Shown: positions 1-12,242, numbered from the stretch's first letter. The stretch: DNA of 64,000 nt from Spinacia oleracea (GCF_020520425.1 NC_079490.1:42602723-42666722); one strand, 5' to 3'. The notes: generated by a model from the sequence alone, not told the origin. A program made the numbers and translations.

Positions 1-1160
1 AATAAATTAATGGATCTGTCACCCAAGTCACCGCATCATAAGCACAATTATACTTATGTCAACAATATAGTTATGGAGTCGGAGAGAAATATGTGAAGCA
101 TTAAGCAAAATCATACACTCCCAAAATTAATCTAAACAGAAGAGAAAAACCCATGTTATCAACAAACCTAAGTAGGTGATCTCTATGCCTCTATACCAAA
201 AATAACAACTCACTCGTCAAAATGGTTTCTCGTCGCAATCCGGAAACCTCAATCGCAAAATTGATGAGAACAGTTACTCTTAAATTTTGAATTTATCCAG
301 AAATAGCAACAAAAGCTAATAGTTTTAGGTACATGATCTCATTTAGCATCAAAACTTGGCGTTGCAAATTACATTCAAAGATTTTAAACAAATAGAAAAA
401 CCATCGTCGAAACTCGTAACTACAAAAACACAATGCACTAATATTTACCAATTTACTTAAAACAAATTATCAATTGAAATCTCAACTTAATTATCCCGTG
501 TAAGGAAGAAGCGGGTTCACTTATATCGACAAAAAAATAAAATTACAAAAAAAAAAGAGATTCAGTCCATCGGAATTCGACTAAAATAAGGGAATACACA
601 CAAAAATCAACAAACCCACACTAATGCACCAGAAAACAGAGCAGGAGCATAGAAATCATGGCAAAAAATCACCTATCCCAGTAACCCTTCATTCATTATG
701 CACAAAGCGCAAATTACAAATTAATTAAGTACCCTTCAATTCCAAATAAAAGAACTTAAATTGAACCCTAAAAATCCAAATCCCCAAAATCTTAGAACAC
801 CCAAGTTCATAATTTTCAAAAGAAATATCCAGAAGAACTTGAAACCTCAAAATTCCGACTTTTTGGGAAAAATTGAAAGTTCCACCATATCTACATTGAA
901 ATCAAACAAATTAACCTCAAATCAAATTCAAAATTAAAAACTCTAGGAGTGATAAACAAACAATTCCATAAAATAACAACAACAAAATCCAAACAAAAAT
1001 AAAAACTCTAGGAGAGAGAAAGGTACCTTGAGGACATCATCGGTGTGCTAAGGAGCTCGATCTTATTCTTCAGGTGGTGATCTTCTGAGTATTTTTCACG
1101 AATTTGGCGAATTGATCCCTAATTTCCGAAAATGTCGTACATTTCTTCCCTGGTGATGTT
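1..1160. other. AT-rich intergenic DNA, no gene seen
   Basis: This stretch is strongly A+T rich, with many poly-A and AAT-type runs, and has no ORF above background on either strand. It could be intron or 3' sequence of a minus-strand gene whose first exon may lie at 1294-1486, but no splice-linked coding exon can be recognised here. Confidence 0.5.
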
Positions 1161-1161
1161 G

Positions 1162-1245
1162 AAGTGCATATCAAAGGAAGAATTAACCAAAATGCGTCAA
1201 GTGCATATCAGAGGAAGAATTAACCAAAATGCGTCAAGTGCAAAG
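1162..1245. repeat. Two-copy 37-bp tandem duplication
   Basis: A 37-bp unit beginning AAGTGCATATCA is present at 1162-1198 and 1199-1235, differing by one base. A third partial copy (AAGTGCA) follows. It lies just 3' of the possible minus-strand exon at 1294-1486 and would be intronic for it. Confidence 0.85.
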
Positions 1246-1293
1246 GACCTAAAACCCTAAAAATAAGTTTAACCAAAGATCTAATCAAAATAC

Positions 1294-1486
1294 CTGAAGA
1301 TTGTGAAGCTTGATGTAGTTCCAAGTCGCTGAGGGTGGGAGAGACCAAAATACCTCTATTATTTTTGCAGAAAGGAGGCTTCGATCTTTTTGCAGCACTA
1401 GTAGCGGTCGTTGATGTGGTGGTGAAGGAATTTGCTGCCGCCAATAGACCTCTGCATTTCCCTCCGATTGACCTCAGAGTCGCCAT
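1294..1486 (-). CDS. Possible 5' exon of a small organelle-targeted protein (SWIB-like?), low confidence
   Basis: Reading the minus strand from the ATG at 1486 gives about 64 residues starting MATLRSIGGKCRGLLAAA, rich in Ser, Thr, Ala and Arg and without acidic residues at the start, like a mitochondrial or plastid transit peptide. It ends in RGILVSPTLSDLELHQASQSS next to a GT donor (CTTCAG/GTATTT). The arrangement of an Ala-rich leader followed by RGI..VSP resembles the start of plant SWIB-domain proteins, but the diagnostic SWIB core is not seen downstream. The upstream (minus strand) DNA at about 1487-1610 is CT/GA-rich, as in plant 5' leaders. The exon may be a remnant or a chance ORF. 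Confidence 0.25.
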
Positions 1487-1609
1487 TAAAGAGAGACGAC
1501 GGCGAGGAAGTGTAACCTAGGAAGTCTAACCTAGAAACGAAGGTGAGAGGAGAGAGAAAAATGAGAGGGAGAGAGAGGTAGGTGAGAGGAGAGAGATGGG
1601 ATAAACGAA

Positions 1610-2670
1610 ACCTCGTCCTAGAAACGAAGGCTCAGCAAGCCCCGATAAACAACCAATGAGGGGTATTTTCGTCTTTTTGCTTGGGGACACGAAAAGTTGA
1701 GTTACCAAAATACCCTCAGCTGTTCCTTTATATAATAGAGATAATAGCGTCTACAACATTAGTACACATAACTGTTGTCACTGCCGTAACCGGAAAGGTC
1801 AATGTTGCAATATACATCACATTGCAAGCATTGAACATGCGGACACTGAAAAGCATATACATCCGGAGGAAAACGTTCACCTATAGAGGAAAAAAAGAAT
1901 CAACAAAACAAATTAGCAAGACATACAACAATTACACAACATACTCCGATTTTTATATAAGGAAATGAGTTGAGTAACATACCAAAAGCCCAGGAATTCA
2001 CTTTACAGCAGTGTGAAGCTCTAACCGGTGCATCTATTACTTGGGCAAAAAATAATTTTGGAGTAGAATCCGTGCCTTTGGGCCGAGCAAAGAAGTTCAT
2101 ATGACTACCCTTATCATTATCTGACACATTAACATGAGTCCACAAGAGAAACCAACTCCTACCCAACATCCCATATCATTTGGAATCAACTCTTAATTAC
2201 AAAACAAAATAGAGCAGAAAATGGCCGGAGAAAAGAAAGAGAGAGACAAAACCTTATCCTTGTTGTAAAGTGTCCATCTGAGGGCATGCTTGGATTGAGG
2301 GTAATGTATTAAAGGGGTCATAAAAGTCAAACTAAGGTAATTGAAGGTGATGATGAAGGGATGAAGTGGTGGCAAAGGGAACAAGCTAGTGTTGGCAAGA
2401 AAAAAATAAAAGGAAAAGGGGAACAAATACCCTCATCATGGGGGGGAATAGTTACCCACCATCCCACTAGGGTGATTATTACCCTCATTTAGGGGGTAAT
2501 TACTTCCCCCTTCCTCTCTTCTCCTCACAACACCACCACTACCACAACTTTTCATCACAATACCACCACGCCACGTCGCCACCCCCTTGCAACCACCTCA
2601 ATTCACCTTCATTGTCCTTTAATTATGGTGGTTTGACTTTTATTACCCCCATAATCCATATTACACCCAA
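1610..2670. other. No supported gene
   Basis: Several ORFs of 60-95 codons occur on both strands but show no recognisable domain. The DNA alternates purine-rich and TC-rich stretches. The segment near 2675-2730 contains a CAGTGGCGGGGCCAG motif followed by an inverted GGGTTCA/TGAACCC pair, which recalls termini of hAT-like elements; no partner end was identified. Confidence 0.4.
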
Positions 2671-2771
2671 TCAGTGGCGGGGCCAGTACGGGTTCAGTGG
2701 GTTCAACTGAACCCATACTGAAAAAAATAAAAAATAAAAGGCGATTTTGCATGAAAAAGAACTGTTATATA

Positions 2772-3031
2772 CTCCCTCTGTCCCTTAATACTTGCACCAT
2801 TTTGACTTTTTGCACTATTCACATAATTCACTTTGACCTTATTTTATTTATAGTATATGAAAACAAATGTTAGTATATAATATATTGTTGGCTTCATCTT
2901 ATTATATATTTTCAAAATATTTATATTTTTATAAGTTTTTATAATATGTAGTTAAAAATATTGGTGGTCAAAGCTGTGCATTGGCAAGCGTGTCCAGTCA
3001 AAACGGTGCGAGTATTAAGGCACGGAGGGAG
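2772..3031. mobile_element. Stowaway-like MITE
   Basis: The 260-bp element begins CTCCCTCTGTCCCTTAATAC and ends with the near-perfect inverted complement (GTATTAAGGCACGGAGGGAG). The inverted repeats extend about 35 bp, through CACCATTTTGAC. TA dinucleotides flank both ends (2770-2771 and 3032-3033), as expected for a Tc1/mariner-derived Stowaway TSD. The interior is AT-rich and noncoding. Confidence 0.9.
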
Positions 3032-3151
3032 TAGTATTTAGTTCACATCTTTTACAGCAGATTGCTTCTGGCTCAGTGGTTGCATGGGGAAGATATAAAG
3101 TTGTTTTATTTATGTCCTGGGTTCCATCCTTATTCCTTAAGACAGGCATTA

Positions 3152-3864
3152 GGGGGCGTTTGGTTGGGGGTTTTCAGGAAAGGGAAAGGGAATGATGGAG
3201 CTTCATTCCATTTGTTGTTGTTTGTTTGGTGGTTTTTGTCATTCCCTTTACCCTATTTTCTTTTTCACTTACCCCCAAATCCCCCTACAATGATACCCTA
3301 CCACCCCCCAAGGTTTGTCATTCCCTTTCCCTTGACCACTCTTTAATAATAATAAATAATAATAATTTTGTTTCTTTCACTTTCCTACTTACTTTTGGTT
3401 GGGGAAATCTCCTCTTGTTTTTTTTCTTTTCTTTTTACTATTTTGTTCTTTTCCTTTTCCTAACTTCCTCATTTATGTTCATAATTTGAGCCCAGAAAAC
3501 GTAGCAATGATTCATATATTTTTTCCGTTCCTAAATATTTTTCTCAATTTCTTTTAAGGTGTTTCAAAATGATTTCTATTTCTTTTCTTTTCTTTTTAAC
3601 CTTATATATATTTATACTTTTAGATTCATTCCTATATATCCATGCAGAGTATATTCTTTTCCTTTTTTGAATGTAATTTTAGTATTACTCCTCGTATTTT
3701 TGGATTTAAATTGGATTTTAGACTGTGAATTGTGTTGCCAAATTTTAAACGTATCTTATGTACAATATAAAAAATATCGTTTAAAAGACTGTTGTTATTT
3801 TAATTTTCCGAACCCTTACTATACATTTTCTGGTGCCGTCACTGCACCCAATCCAAGCGTGCCC
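3152..3864. mobile_element. PIF/Harbinger-like non-autonomous element
   Basis: The left end GGGGGCGTTTGGTTGGGGG and the right end CCAATCCAAGCGTGCCC are imperfect inverted repeats. They are flanked by TTA (3149-3151) and TAA (3865-3867), which fits a diverged TWA target-site duplication. The interior is T-rich with no transposase. An hAT-type MITE is the alternative, since GCGTTTGG ends are shared by several superfamilies. Confidence 0.5.
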
Positions 3865-3959
3865 TAAGTTAAATTTGATAACTTTGGACTTACTTCAAGG
3901 ATTCAAGTTTTGGACGAGTAGGCAATTACTATAAATGTGCGCAAATTTTTGGCTATACC

Positions 3960-5112
3960 CGGGTACAGCCAAAGCTGGCTGTACCCCCATCCAAAACGAT
4001 GTCGTTTTGTCTTGTTTAAAATGAACATTAATATACTGGTACAAAAATGAACATTTACTATTTTGGAAATGAACATTTATTTATTTATTTGGAATGAACA
4101 TTTACTATTTTGAAAATGAACATTTTATTTATTTATTTGGAAATAAACTACAAAAATGAACATTTACTATTTCGGAAATGAACATTTACTATTTCGGAAA
4201 TGAACATTTATTTATTTATTTGGAATGAACATTTACTATTTTGGAAATGAACATTTATTTATTTATTTGGAAATAAACAATATAGGCGCTTGTAAAAACA
4301 TAAAAGACCAATGAAGTGAACAATTTCATTATGAACATTAACCATATATTTATTGTAAACAAACAAATAAACAAGAAAGAACAAATAATTCAACAAAAAA
4401 GAACAAACAATATAAAAAATAACATAAAATTGCAGAAAAAAGAACAAACAATACAACAATTATGAACAATTTTATGATGAATTTTAAAGCCAACATGAAA
4501 GAACAAACAATACAACAAGAAAGAACAAACAATAAAGCAGATAATTATTATGAACAAACAAATAAACAAGAAAGAACAAATAATTCAACAAAAAAGAACA
4601 TAAAATATAAAAAAGAACATAAAATTCCAGAAAAAAGAACAAACAATACAACAATTATGAATAATTTTATGATGAATTTTAAAGCCAACATGAAAGAACA
4701 AACAATACAACAATAAGTTTGATGAATAAATTTAAAAAACAACAAGAAAGAACAAACAATACAACAAGAAAGAACAAACAATACAAAAAGAAAGAATAAA
4801 AGATTAATGAAAAGTATAATTATGAACATTAACCATATGATTATTATAAACAAACAAATAAACAATATCAAAAAAAACAATATAAAAAAGAACATAAAAT
4901 TCCAGAAAAAAGAACAAAAAATACAACAATTATGAAAATTTGATGATGAATTTAAAAAACAACATGAAAGAACAAATAGTACAACAAGAAACAACAAACA
5001 GTACAACAAGAATGAACAAACAGTACAATAAAAAAGAACAAACAGTCGACAAGAATGAACAAGTAATATGAGCGCGTCGTTTTTGGGGTACAGCCAGAGC
5101 TGGTTGTACCCC
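3960..5112. mobile_element. Inverted-repeat element with strand-asymmetric GAACA-type repeats
   Basis: Both ends carry the same hairpin-forming block, GGGTACAGCC-AAAG-CTGGCTGTACCC on the left (3960-3987) and its near copy on the right (5086-5112), joined inward to AACGA..TCGTTTT sequences in inverted orientation. Between them the left third repeats GAACATTTACTATTT..GGAAAT units, and the right two thirds repeat GAACAAACAATACAACAA-type units. There is no coding potential beyond low-complexity reading of these repeats. It is probably a non-autonomous DNA transposon of Mutator-like type, but no clear target-site duplication was found. Confidence 0.6.
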
Positions 5113-5486
5113 AGTACAACAGTTAGCGATATGTCGAGCTATGCTCATAATTCGATCATACAGGTAACATTCCCGGCTTATCGTATTAAATTTAAATATA
5201 AATGTATTACTGAGCATGTCAATGATTTATTTTATTCAAATAAAAAACAATTGGGCCCATTAAAGAGTGAGGGTGAAAGTGGTCTTTTAATAATTACTAA
5301 TCGTATTAACCACTAACGGCTAACTAAACTGTTGTTTTACTAAACCGTTACAAATTTTTGAAGTAGCGTTTTGAATAGGTCAAATTGCTACTCGCTACCA
5401 TAAACACTACCGTTAAACACGCTAATAGACATTTATGTACGACTTAAAAGTATAAGAGATCTTCTTATACAAGGTAACTTTTATTA

Positions 5487-5491
<5 letters not shown>

Positions 5492-5550
<59 letters not shown>
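5492..5550. repeat. (TA)n microsatellite
   Basis: About 29 uninterrupted TA dinucleotides. The flanking 5125-5490 and 5551-6000 stretches are AT-rich and hold no supported gene. Confidence 0.95.
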
Positions 5551-5552
<2 letters not shown>

Positions 5553-6000
5553 TTGAAATTTTATTTTAAGGAATACTATTTCCATTTCCAAATGATATTT
5601 ACGCTTTTCGTTTTAGTCCATTTCATAATTTCTTTACATTATGCTTTATTTTATTATTGGACATGAAAATTTACTATCTTACATTTCTCACCCCACACCA
5701 TTTATCACATTCCACTCACTTTCTTTCATTTTATTCATTTTTCTTTACATTCATCCACCTTTTAAACTTTTTCAAATACATTAAACTAGCTTATGTTATA
5801 TTATACATTTTTCTCTTATTGTTTTAATATTTATACAAATAGTAACAATTAAGAAGAAACAAATGTAGTGTAGCGGCAATTAAAATTTTCTAAATCAAAA
5901 ATAAAACAGTGCGGGGTATTGCGTTTACCCCTCTGTTTTCTTTTAAACACTTCACTAGCCTCATGTACTTTTTTTTTTTTTAACCGAATGGGTGATGATA

Positions 6001-7631
6001 AAGGTTGCAAGTTGCGACAATATTTAGTCGTTGTAATTTTACGTGACGGGGTATAATTGTTACATATAGGCGACAAGTAGCTATGCGTCATCGGAATATT
6101 TTTACTATCAATGCAATATTTTTACTATCAAAATATGTAAATAGACAATCATTATAAAGAAGGAAACAAATTAGACTATTAAGATTTTCCTACTTTTTTT
6201 TGAAACATGTATAATAGATTATATAAGTTAAATATTTTAGTTTCCAATTTAAATTATGACATATAAGCATGTCATGTCATAATCATGACACCGCTTAAAG
6301 GTCGCATGTTACGACCTTTATCATTTTCGAAACTGGATTACTTAAACTTTCTACCATATTTTATGTTTCCAACTTTTTCTTATACCTAAGTGAGATATGC
6401 ACCTGATTGAAACTCATTGACCTAATTGACCCGATTAGAACTTATTGAATTCATTGATTGAAATTTTGGGGTTGATTGGAAGTTATGGACCTAATTGAAA
6501 CTCATGGACTTGAAACATTTTGACTTTATTGAAACTAATGGACCTAATGGGGACTGACTGGACATTACCAAACCTGATTGAAACTTTTGTCTTGATTGGA
6601 GATTATGGATCTAATTGAAACTTATGGACCTGAAACTTTTGGATCTGATTAAAATCCGACACATAAATCAATATTATTTTTTCCTTTATGATATGGACCT
6701 GAAACTTTCGGACCTGATTATTATAAATTTTTAATCTGATAAGAAATATAAAAAAATATTGATAAATGAACTTCTAATGTTAGTCTACTATTAATAATAT
6801 AATACATGGTAACTGGTAAGTAAGAATGTTAATTAAAATAATAATACATGGTAATTAGCCTAACAAATAAGTTTATTTATCGAGATTTTACTCAATTCAA
6901 AATATGTTGTATTTGACTAACTCGGTTATGCTCGGGTCTTTTGGAAAATTAGTCTTGAGTCATTCGGGTTTGGTTAACGTTGTTAGATCGTTCTACGTAC
7001 AAGTAAGCGACTATAAGTTTTTAACTTTGTATAGTAATATGCAAATTTAGTTCATTTGAATATTTTTTTTACACAACTTTAAATTTATACTTTTTCATAT
7101 ATCATTTTTACTTTCATGTTTTTCTAATATCACAAGTCTTTTAGTTACTATTAAATAATAAATTGTTTTAGTAGTAGCCGTGCGTTGCACGGGCCCTAAA
7201 CTAGTTGAAAGATATTAAACTTTAGTGTGAATTTATTGGAATGGATTAGGATTTATTGGATCGGATTGGAATTAATTAATTTGACGTGATTGAAACAAAT
7301 TACGAAAATGATAAAAGTCGCAACATACGACCTTTAAGCCGTGTCACAATGATGACATGGCATGCTTATGTGTCATGATTTAAATTGGAAACTTAAATAT
7401 TTAACTTATATAACCTATTATACATGTTATAAAAAAACATGAAAATCTTAATATTCTAATTTGTTTCCTTTTTTAGATCGACAATTTTATTTATATATTT
7501 TTATAGTAAAAATATTGCATTGATAGTAAAAATATTATGATGACGCACAACCTACGTGGCGCCTATATGTACCAATTAAAATCCGACACATAAGATTGCG
7601 ACAACTAAATGTTGTCGCAACTTGCGACCTT
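6001..7631. mobile_element. Long-TIR Mutator-like (foldback) element
   Basis: An arm of about 330 bp starting AAGGTTGCAAGTTGCGAC (6001-6330) recurs as an inverted complement at about 7300-7631, at roughly 85 percent identity by eye. It includes matching blocks such as ATATTTTTACTATCAATGCA and CATGTATAATAG. Long TIRs and a noncoding interior fit a non-autonomous MULE or foldback element. No 9-bp target duplication is clear. The interior repeats variants of GACCTGATTGAAACTCATGG, a degenerate minisatellite (about 6400-6740). Confidence 0.7.
7177..7204 (+). mobile_element. Helitron-like 3' terminus
   Basis: A short hairpin (CCGTGC-GTT-GCACGG, 7178-7192) is followed by GGCCCTAAA and CTAG (7201-7204), and then T. 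A GC-rich hairpin about ten bases before a CTRR end with a 3' T is the standard 3' end of plant Helitrons. The matching 5' TC end was not located, so the element extent is unknown. It sits inside the long-TIR element. Confidence 0.5.
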
Positions 7632-9062
7632 ATACAATTTATCTGACGTTATTGGACCAGAATATTTTTTTTTTTTTTAACTTTTAAGGCGAGGGAATGC
7701 CGCTATAGTTAGACAAATATGTTTATAGCGCACTCTAAATTGTTCCTTTTGTATCTATATATTATAATAAACGAAAGGAAATCAATATGGTGATGTCAAA
7801 TATCTCTTATTGATCTGCTTCTCTTTAAATATAAATAATTAAACTTAAAAGAAGTTACGACACCAAATATTTTACTTACAGCCCTATAATCTCACTAAAA
7901 TATAATTCATTCCCAAAACTTGGGTTGAGAATCGTAAAATGAAATGGTTCATTGCTTTCGGACCAGAATAAATGGTTCACGATATGCATATATAGTAGAA
8001 ACTTATTAGGCAACTTATTAATTCAAAGTGGTACTATATTGATTATGAATATAAAATTTTTTACAAATAACTTACATATTATACTGTTTTGTTTATCTAT
8101 ATAATTATTCTAATCACACAAACGAAATATAAAACACTATAAAATTGAGTTTATAAATTCAAAACTGTCTTTCAAAAATAAAGTTGTGTCTAGCGGTGGG
8201 GTTGAGGCGGGTGTGGATACACGGGAAGGGGTTATGAAGAGGGGATTCATTTTATTTTGTACCTCTCAAAACGGGGATTGGGAGGGGTGAGTATCATTCC
8301 TATCGTGGATGAAAGGGATAGGGATGAGAATTGTAGACGAGTACGAGTGTGCAGGCCAAAAGTGAATTATTTATCGAACATAGGGATACAAGATTGTCAC
8401 TGGGGTAGGTTTTTTGGGGGATCCTCATGTGCATCCTCCCTAAGTGGACGGAGATGGAGGAAAGTTTGGTGGATGATGGGATTAAAAAATATTTTTGTTG
8501 CGGGTGACGGGACAATGATGGATTTTAGATCTGACTCTGCGTCGCTAATCTTGTATATAATTGATTATGAATATATAAAAAAAATTGTTTTAATTGTACC
8601 CTTATTTGCTTTAATTGTTTTAATAAATAAGACATCGAATGAGCAATAATAAATTTATCCATCATTAATTTTAATTTGTAGAACATCTATAAACTCTATT
8701 TGATGATAATTAATTGTCTACCAGATTTCATATATATAAATTTATATTTAGATTATAAATTTACAGGTACTATACTAATTAGAATTACTAAAGGCGGTGA
8801 CTTCTTCTAAAAAAAACAAATTAATCCTTTACATAAATTGTTAAATTTGAAATTAGTAAAGTAACTTAGATTCGAGTAATTTTTTTTCGAGGGAGTAGAT
8901 TTGGGTATTAATTAATTCTGGATAAAAGTTAGTAACGTACGTTACTACGTTATCTCCTTAAAATGACATATATACTCTCTTTTTGAACTTCATTTTTACA
9001 AAATGGTTTTAGATTAATTTACAGCACTTTATATTGTTTATGCTATTAATTATTTGACGATA
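7632..9062. other. No supported gene
   Basis: AT-rich DNA with a G-rich patch at 8190-8520 that gives overlapping chance ORFs on both strands. A first exon of the downstream methyltransferase pseudogene (usually a short Met-Asn-Gly-Gly-type exon in SABATH genes) was looked for here and not recognised. Confidence 0.4.
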
Positions 9063-9160
9063 GGCAAACTCCATAGCCAAGGCGCTTCCGGTGATCATGG
9101 ATGCTTTGGAAGGATTATATTCTACCATGACACCCAAATGTGTAATGATAGCAGAACTTG

Positions 9161-9369
9161 AGTTTTGGATCCTCTAGAGTTCTAAAATAACTCTATAAGG
9201 TAGGGTTTGAACATATCAACCATTGAATGAAAAATCAATGGTTCATATATTATCTTTCCAAAATCCCCCTAGTTTTTCTCATCAATATGAGCCATTGATT
9301 TTAAAATGTATGATTTAGATACAACTCTACCTTGTAGAGTTTCATTGAAACTCTAGAGGATCCGGATTC
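9161..9369. mobile_element. MITE (Mutator-like) with perfect 9-bp TSD
   Basis: The inverted termini share GGATCCTCTAGAGTT and the neighbouring ACTCTA..AAGGTAG blocks. CAGAACTTG is present immediately on both sides (9152-9160 and 9370-9378), a perfect 9-bp target duplication. Removing the insert and one repeat restores the methyltransferase frame. The element is 209 bp and noncoding. Confidence 0.88.
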
Positions 9370-10248
9370 CAGAACTTGGGTGTACAAGCGGTCCAAACAC
9401 GCTTAAGCTGATTCTGGAGTTATTAGGGTTCACCTACAAGAAAATCAAATCAATGAACAATAAAGAGACCCCGGAAATCCAATTTTTTTTAAATGATCTC
9501 TATTTCAATGACTTCAACATTGTGTCAAGGGACATACCCACCTTTCTGGAAGATCTTCAGAAGGAAAGGCGGGGCGATATAGCGAAACTGTTTATCTCAA
9601 TGACACCAGGATCCTATCAACGAAGAATTTTCCCACAAAATTTTCTATATTTTGTTCATTGTGCTAATAGTGCACACTGGTTAACCGAGGTAAAATTTTT
9701 AACTGATAATTCTTGTAAACTAGCTAGACTTTGTTTACTTTGGAGCATTTTATTTCTCTAATGATGAATTATATTATGTACATAGTATTTTTTTATTAGA
9801 AAAACATTTGGAGAAAGGTTATCTTTTTTTTTAAATGACATTTTTTTATCAAATATATAAGGAGAGGCCTCCGTTATTTTGGGATTGGTCTTACATGATT
9901 TTTACTAAGCAAACATTGTTACACAAATCCTTATTTAAAGATTGTGTATAATATATATTGTACACCGAAATCAAATTATGTTCACTCAAAATATTTATGA
10001 ATTACTCAGATATTCGTAAAATTATATATTTTATAATAATAAACTTATTTTATTTTAATAAAAAATACACCTTCAATTTCACTACTATTTAGTAACCATT
10101 TAGCTCCTTAATAGAGATTTATCTATCAACTTTTTTATTTATAATATAAAATTTAATTAAAACATATTAAGTGTTACAAAAACCTGGTTAGAAATTACAA
10201 AATTGGATAAAAGTCACCCGAATATACAATAAATCTATCGTACAACTT

Positions 10249-10416
10249 TTTTTTTGGATATACCACCCGGTTTATCTTTAGGGCTAATCCGAATTCGGGA
10301 CGAGTTCTGACTGGATAAGTTTCATTACCCTCCCAATTGTTGTTGCGGGGGATCGAACAAGAGGTCCTCCCTACCAAGTTTAGCATCAATCACCACTGAA
10401 CCAACAGACAATTGAT
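10249..10416 (-). mobile_element. tRNA-derived SINE, copy 1
   Basis: Read on the minus strand, this starts with a pol III box-A-like segment (TTGGTTCAGTGGTGATTG), has a box-B-like GTTCGATCCCC, and ends in an A tail (seen as T9 at about 10246). A 17-bp target duplication, AATCTATCGTACAACTT and AATCTATTGTACAACTT (10232-10248, 10417-10433), flanks it with one mismatch. It lies in the large intron of the methyltransferase pseudogene. Confidence 0.85.
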
Positions 10417-12242
10417 AATCTATTGTACAACTTGTGTGTGCTGCATCTTTTGACATTATTATTGATTGTTATGATTATTCTTTATCGAAAAAAATATATT
10501 AATATTTTTTAAAATGATTTAAACTTTACCTATTAAAACTTGTATTAGTGAATAAAATCGATATGAATTGTTACAAATAATTCTACTACAAACTTTTATT
10601 ACAATATAATTTTACTTATTAATACTGATATTTAATAGCAAACGTTAACTAAACAAGGCCTAAGAATAATAATAATTTACAAAGAAAAAACAAGTAACGG
10701 TTATGTTGTTGTGGAAAGGTACCAAATGCAATTTGGAAGGAAAACGGAGAATCATTGACAAAGGGGTGCATCTACATAATAGAGACTAGCCCTCCCGAAG
10801 TGGTTAGAGCATATCAACAACAGTTTGCGAATGACTTTTATTCATTTCTGAAATCTAGGGCACAAGAGATCGTCGAAGGTGGTAGGATGGTCATTAACAT
10901 GATGGTTAGTACATTAACCCATGGCCCCGAACACATGTGGGTACACAAGCTGATGAACGTAGTGTTGAGGGATATGCTACATCAGGTATATCAAACCCGC
11001 TCAATTTATTCCGACAACATAAACGACGACCTATATCACGAAGTCGGCAAAATATTGTGTGCATACTTCCTTCGTTTCACAAAGTTACATTATTCATTTG
11101 GTCAAACTTATTAAATTTTGATTCTCTCGAATAAACTACATAATGCTACATCCATTTCAATATAATTTTTACACATTTCGTTTTTTCAGTTTCATAATAT
11201 TTTTTACACTGTGATATATTACTTCTTATTATTTACACTTATCCACTTACTTTTTCGTACTTTATTCATTTTTTTTTTCCTTACAAATTAAAATACCCAA
11301 AATTTTACACATCTTTCTTACTATATATTTATTTGTTAATATATTTATCCACATGTTCCTCAATGTCATTTTTATTTTATTATTTGTGTAAATAGTAACT
11401 ATAAAAATCCTTATGAAACGGAGGTAATACATAAAAGACAAAACTACCCTGTGAGATCTTATTACATTTATATTAATGTGTATTTTCATGATATGTATTT
11501 ATCATAATTTTTACTTAAACGAAACTGAATGTATGAATAGCTAAAATTATGCATTTGGGAAAATTAAAAACGGGAACATATTTAAGAAGTGGAGGGAGTA
11601 TACATTTGAAAATTGCATGCACAGATGCACTAAATAACTTTCTAATCGAGGGTATGGAATGAATGTATACTTATATAGGGGTTGGTTGATCAGAAGAAAG
11701 TGGAGGAATTTAACATCCCTTTCTATCCTCCGACAATGGAAGAAGTTAAAACATTGGTAGCGAGCGAAGGATCATTCGTTATACACAAGCATGAAATCTT
11801 CACCTTAGATTGGGATATGCCACTGGAATTAGGACACAAGATTATTCATGATGGGTTTAGCAGAGCAACGTTTGTAGCAGACACGGTTTGAGTTGCAACA
11901 GAATATATGATATCCAAGCAATTTGGTAAAACCTTTGCCGAAGAGTTCTACCGGCGCTTCACCGATCTGGTTCATCAACACTTTGCCGATGGCATCAAGC
12001 TTCAAACCCATCACCAACTCATCAGTTTAATTAAGAAGTAACGTATACTATGCTCTATACTCTGTTGGTTCTACGTTCATAAGATTGTTTATGTAATAGT
12101 TACGTTGTTATGTAGTAGTATATATAGCATTATATATGTCTCTATCCTCTATATTATATTGTTGTGTATCGACTACTATAACACTATTTTGTTATGTACT
12201 AGAATATTACCATCCAATTGAACGGTCAAAAGTTCAAACATT

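Larger units (their letters stand above)
9063..12041 (+). pseudogene. SABATH family SAM-dependent carboxyl methyltransferase, pseudogene
   Basis: Three exons with good splice sites can be read: 9063-9689 (donor GTAAAA), 10719-10985 (acceptor GTGGAAAG, donor GTATAT) and 11679-12041 ending in TAA. Translated motifs match SABATH enzymes (salicylate/jasmonate/indole-acetate-type methyltransferases): SAM motif I AELGCTSGPNT, then EIQFFLNDL..NDFN, PGSYQRRIFP, FVHCANSAHWL, GCIYIIETSPPEVVRAY, EEFNIPFYPPTMEEV. The short first exon with the start codon is missing or not recognisable. A 209-bp MITE splits motif I after AEL. In the last exon a TGA (11889-11891) lies where the flanking frame reads V-stop-VATEYM, consistent with a CGA to TGA change. 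The rest of the frame is open, so inactivation looks fairly recent. Confidence 0.9.

Noticed and set aside
1900..2169. 89-codon minus-strand ORF considered as an RPA or helicase fragment
   Set aside because: No motif beyond chance could be matched and no flanking exon was found.
4259..5009. Several long low-complexity ORFs on both strands (Gln/Asn-rich or Phe/Leu/Cys-rich)
   Set aside because: They are translations of the GAACA-type repeats inside the 3960-5112 element.
8257..8649. 130-codon ORF on the plus strand
   Set aside because: It lies in a G-rich patch, overlaps a 71-codon ORF on the other strand, and shows no domain, splice or family pattern.
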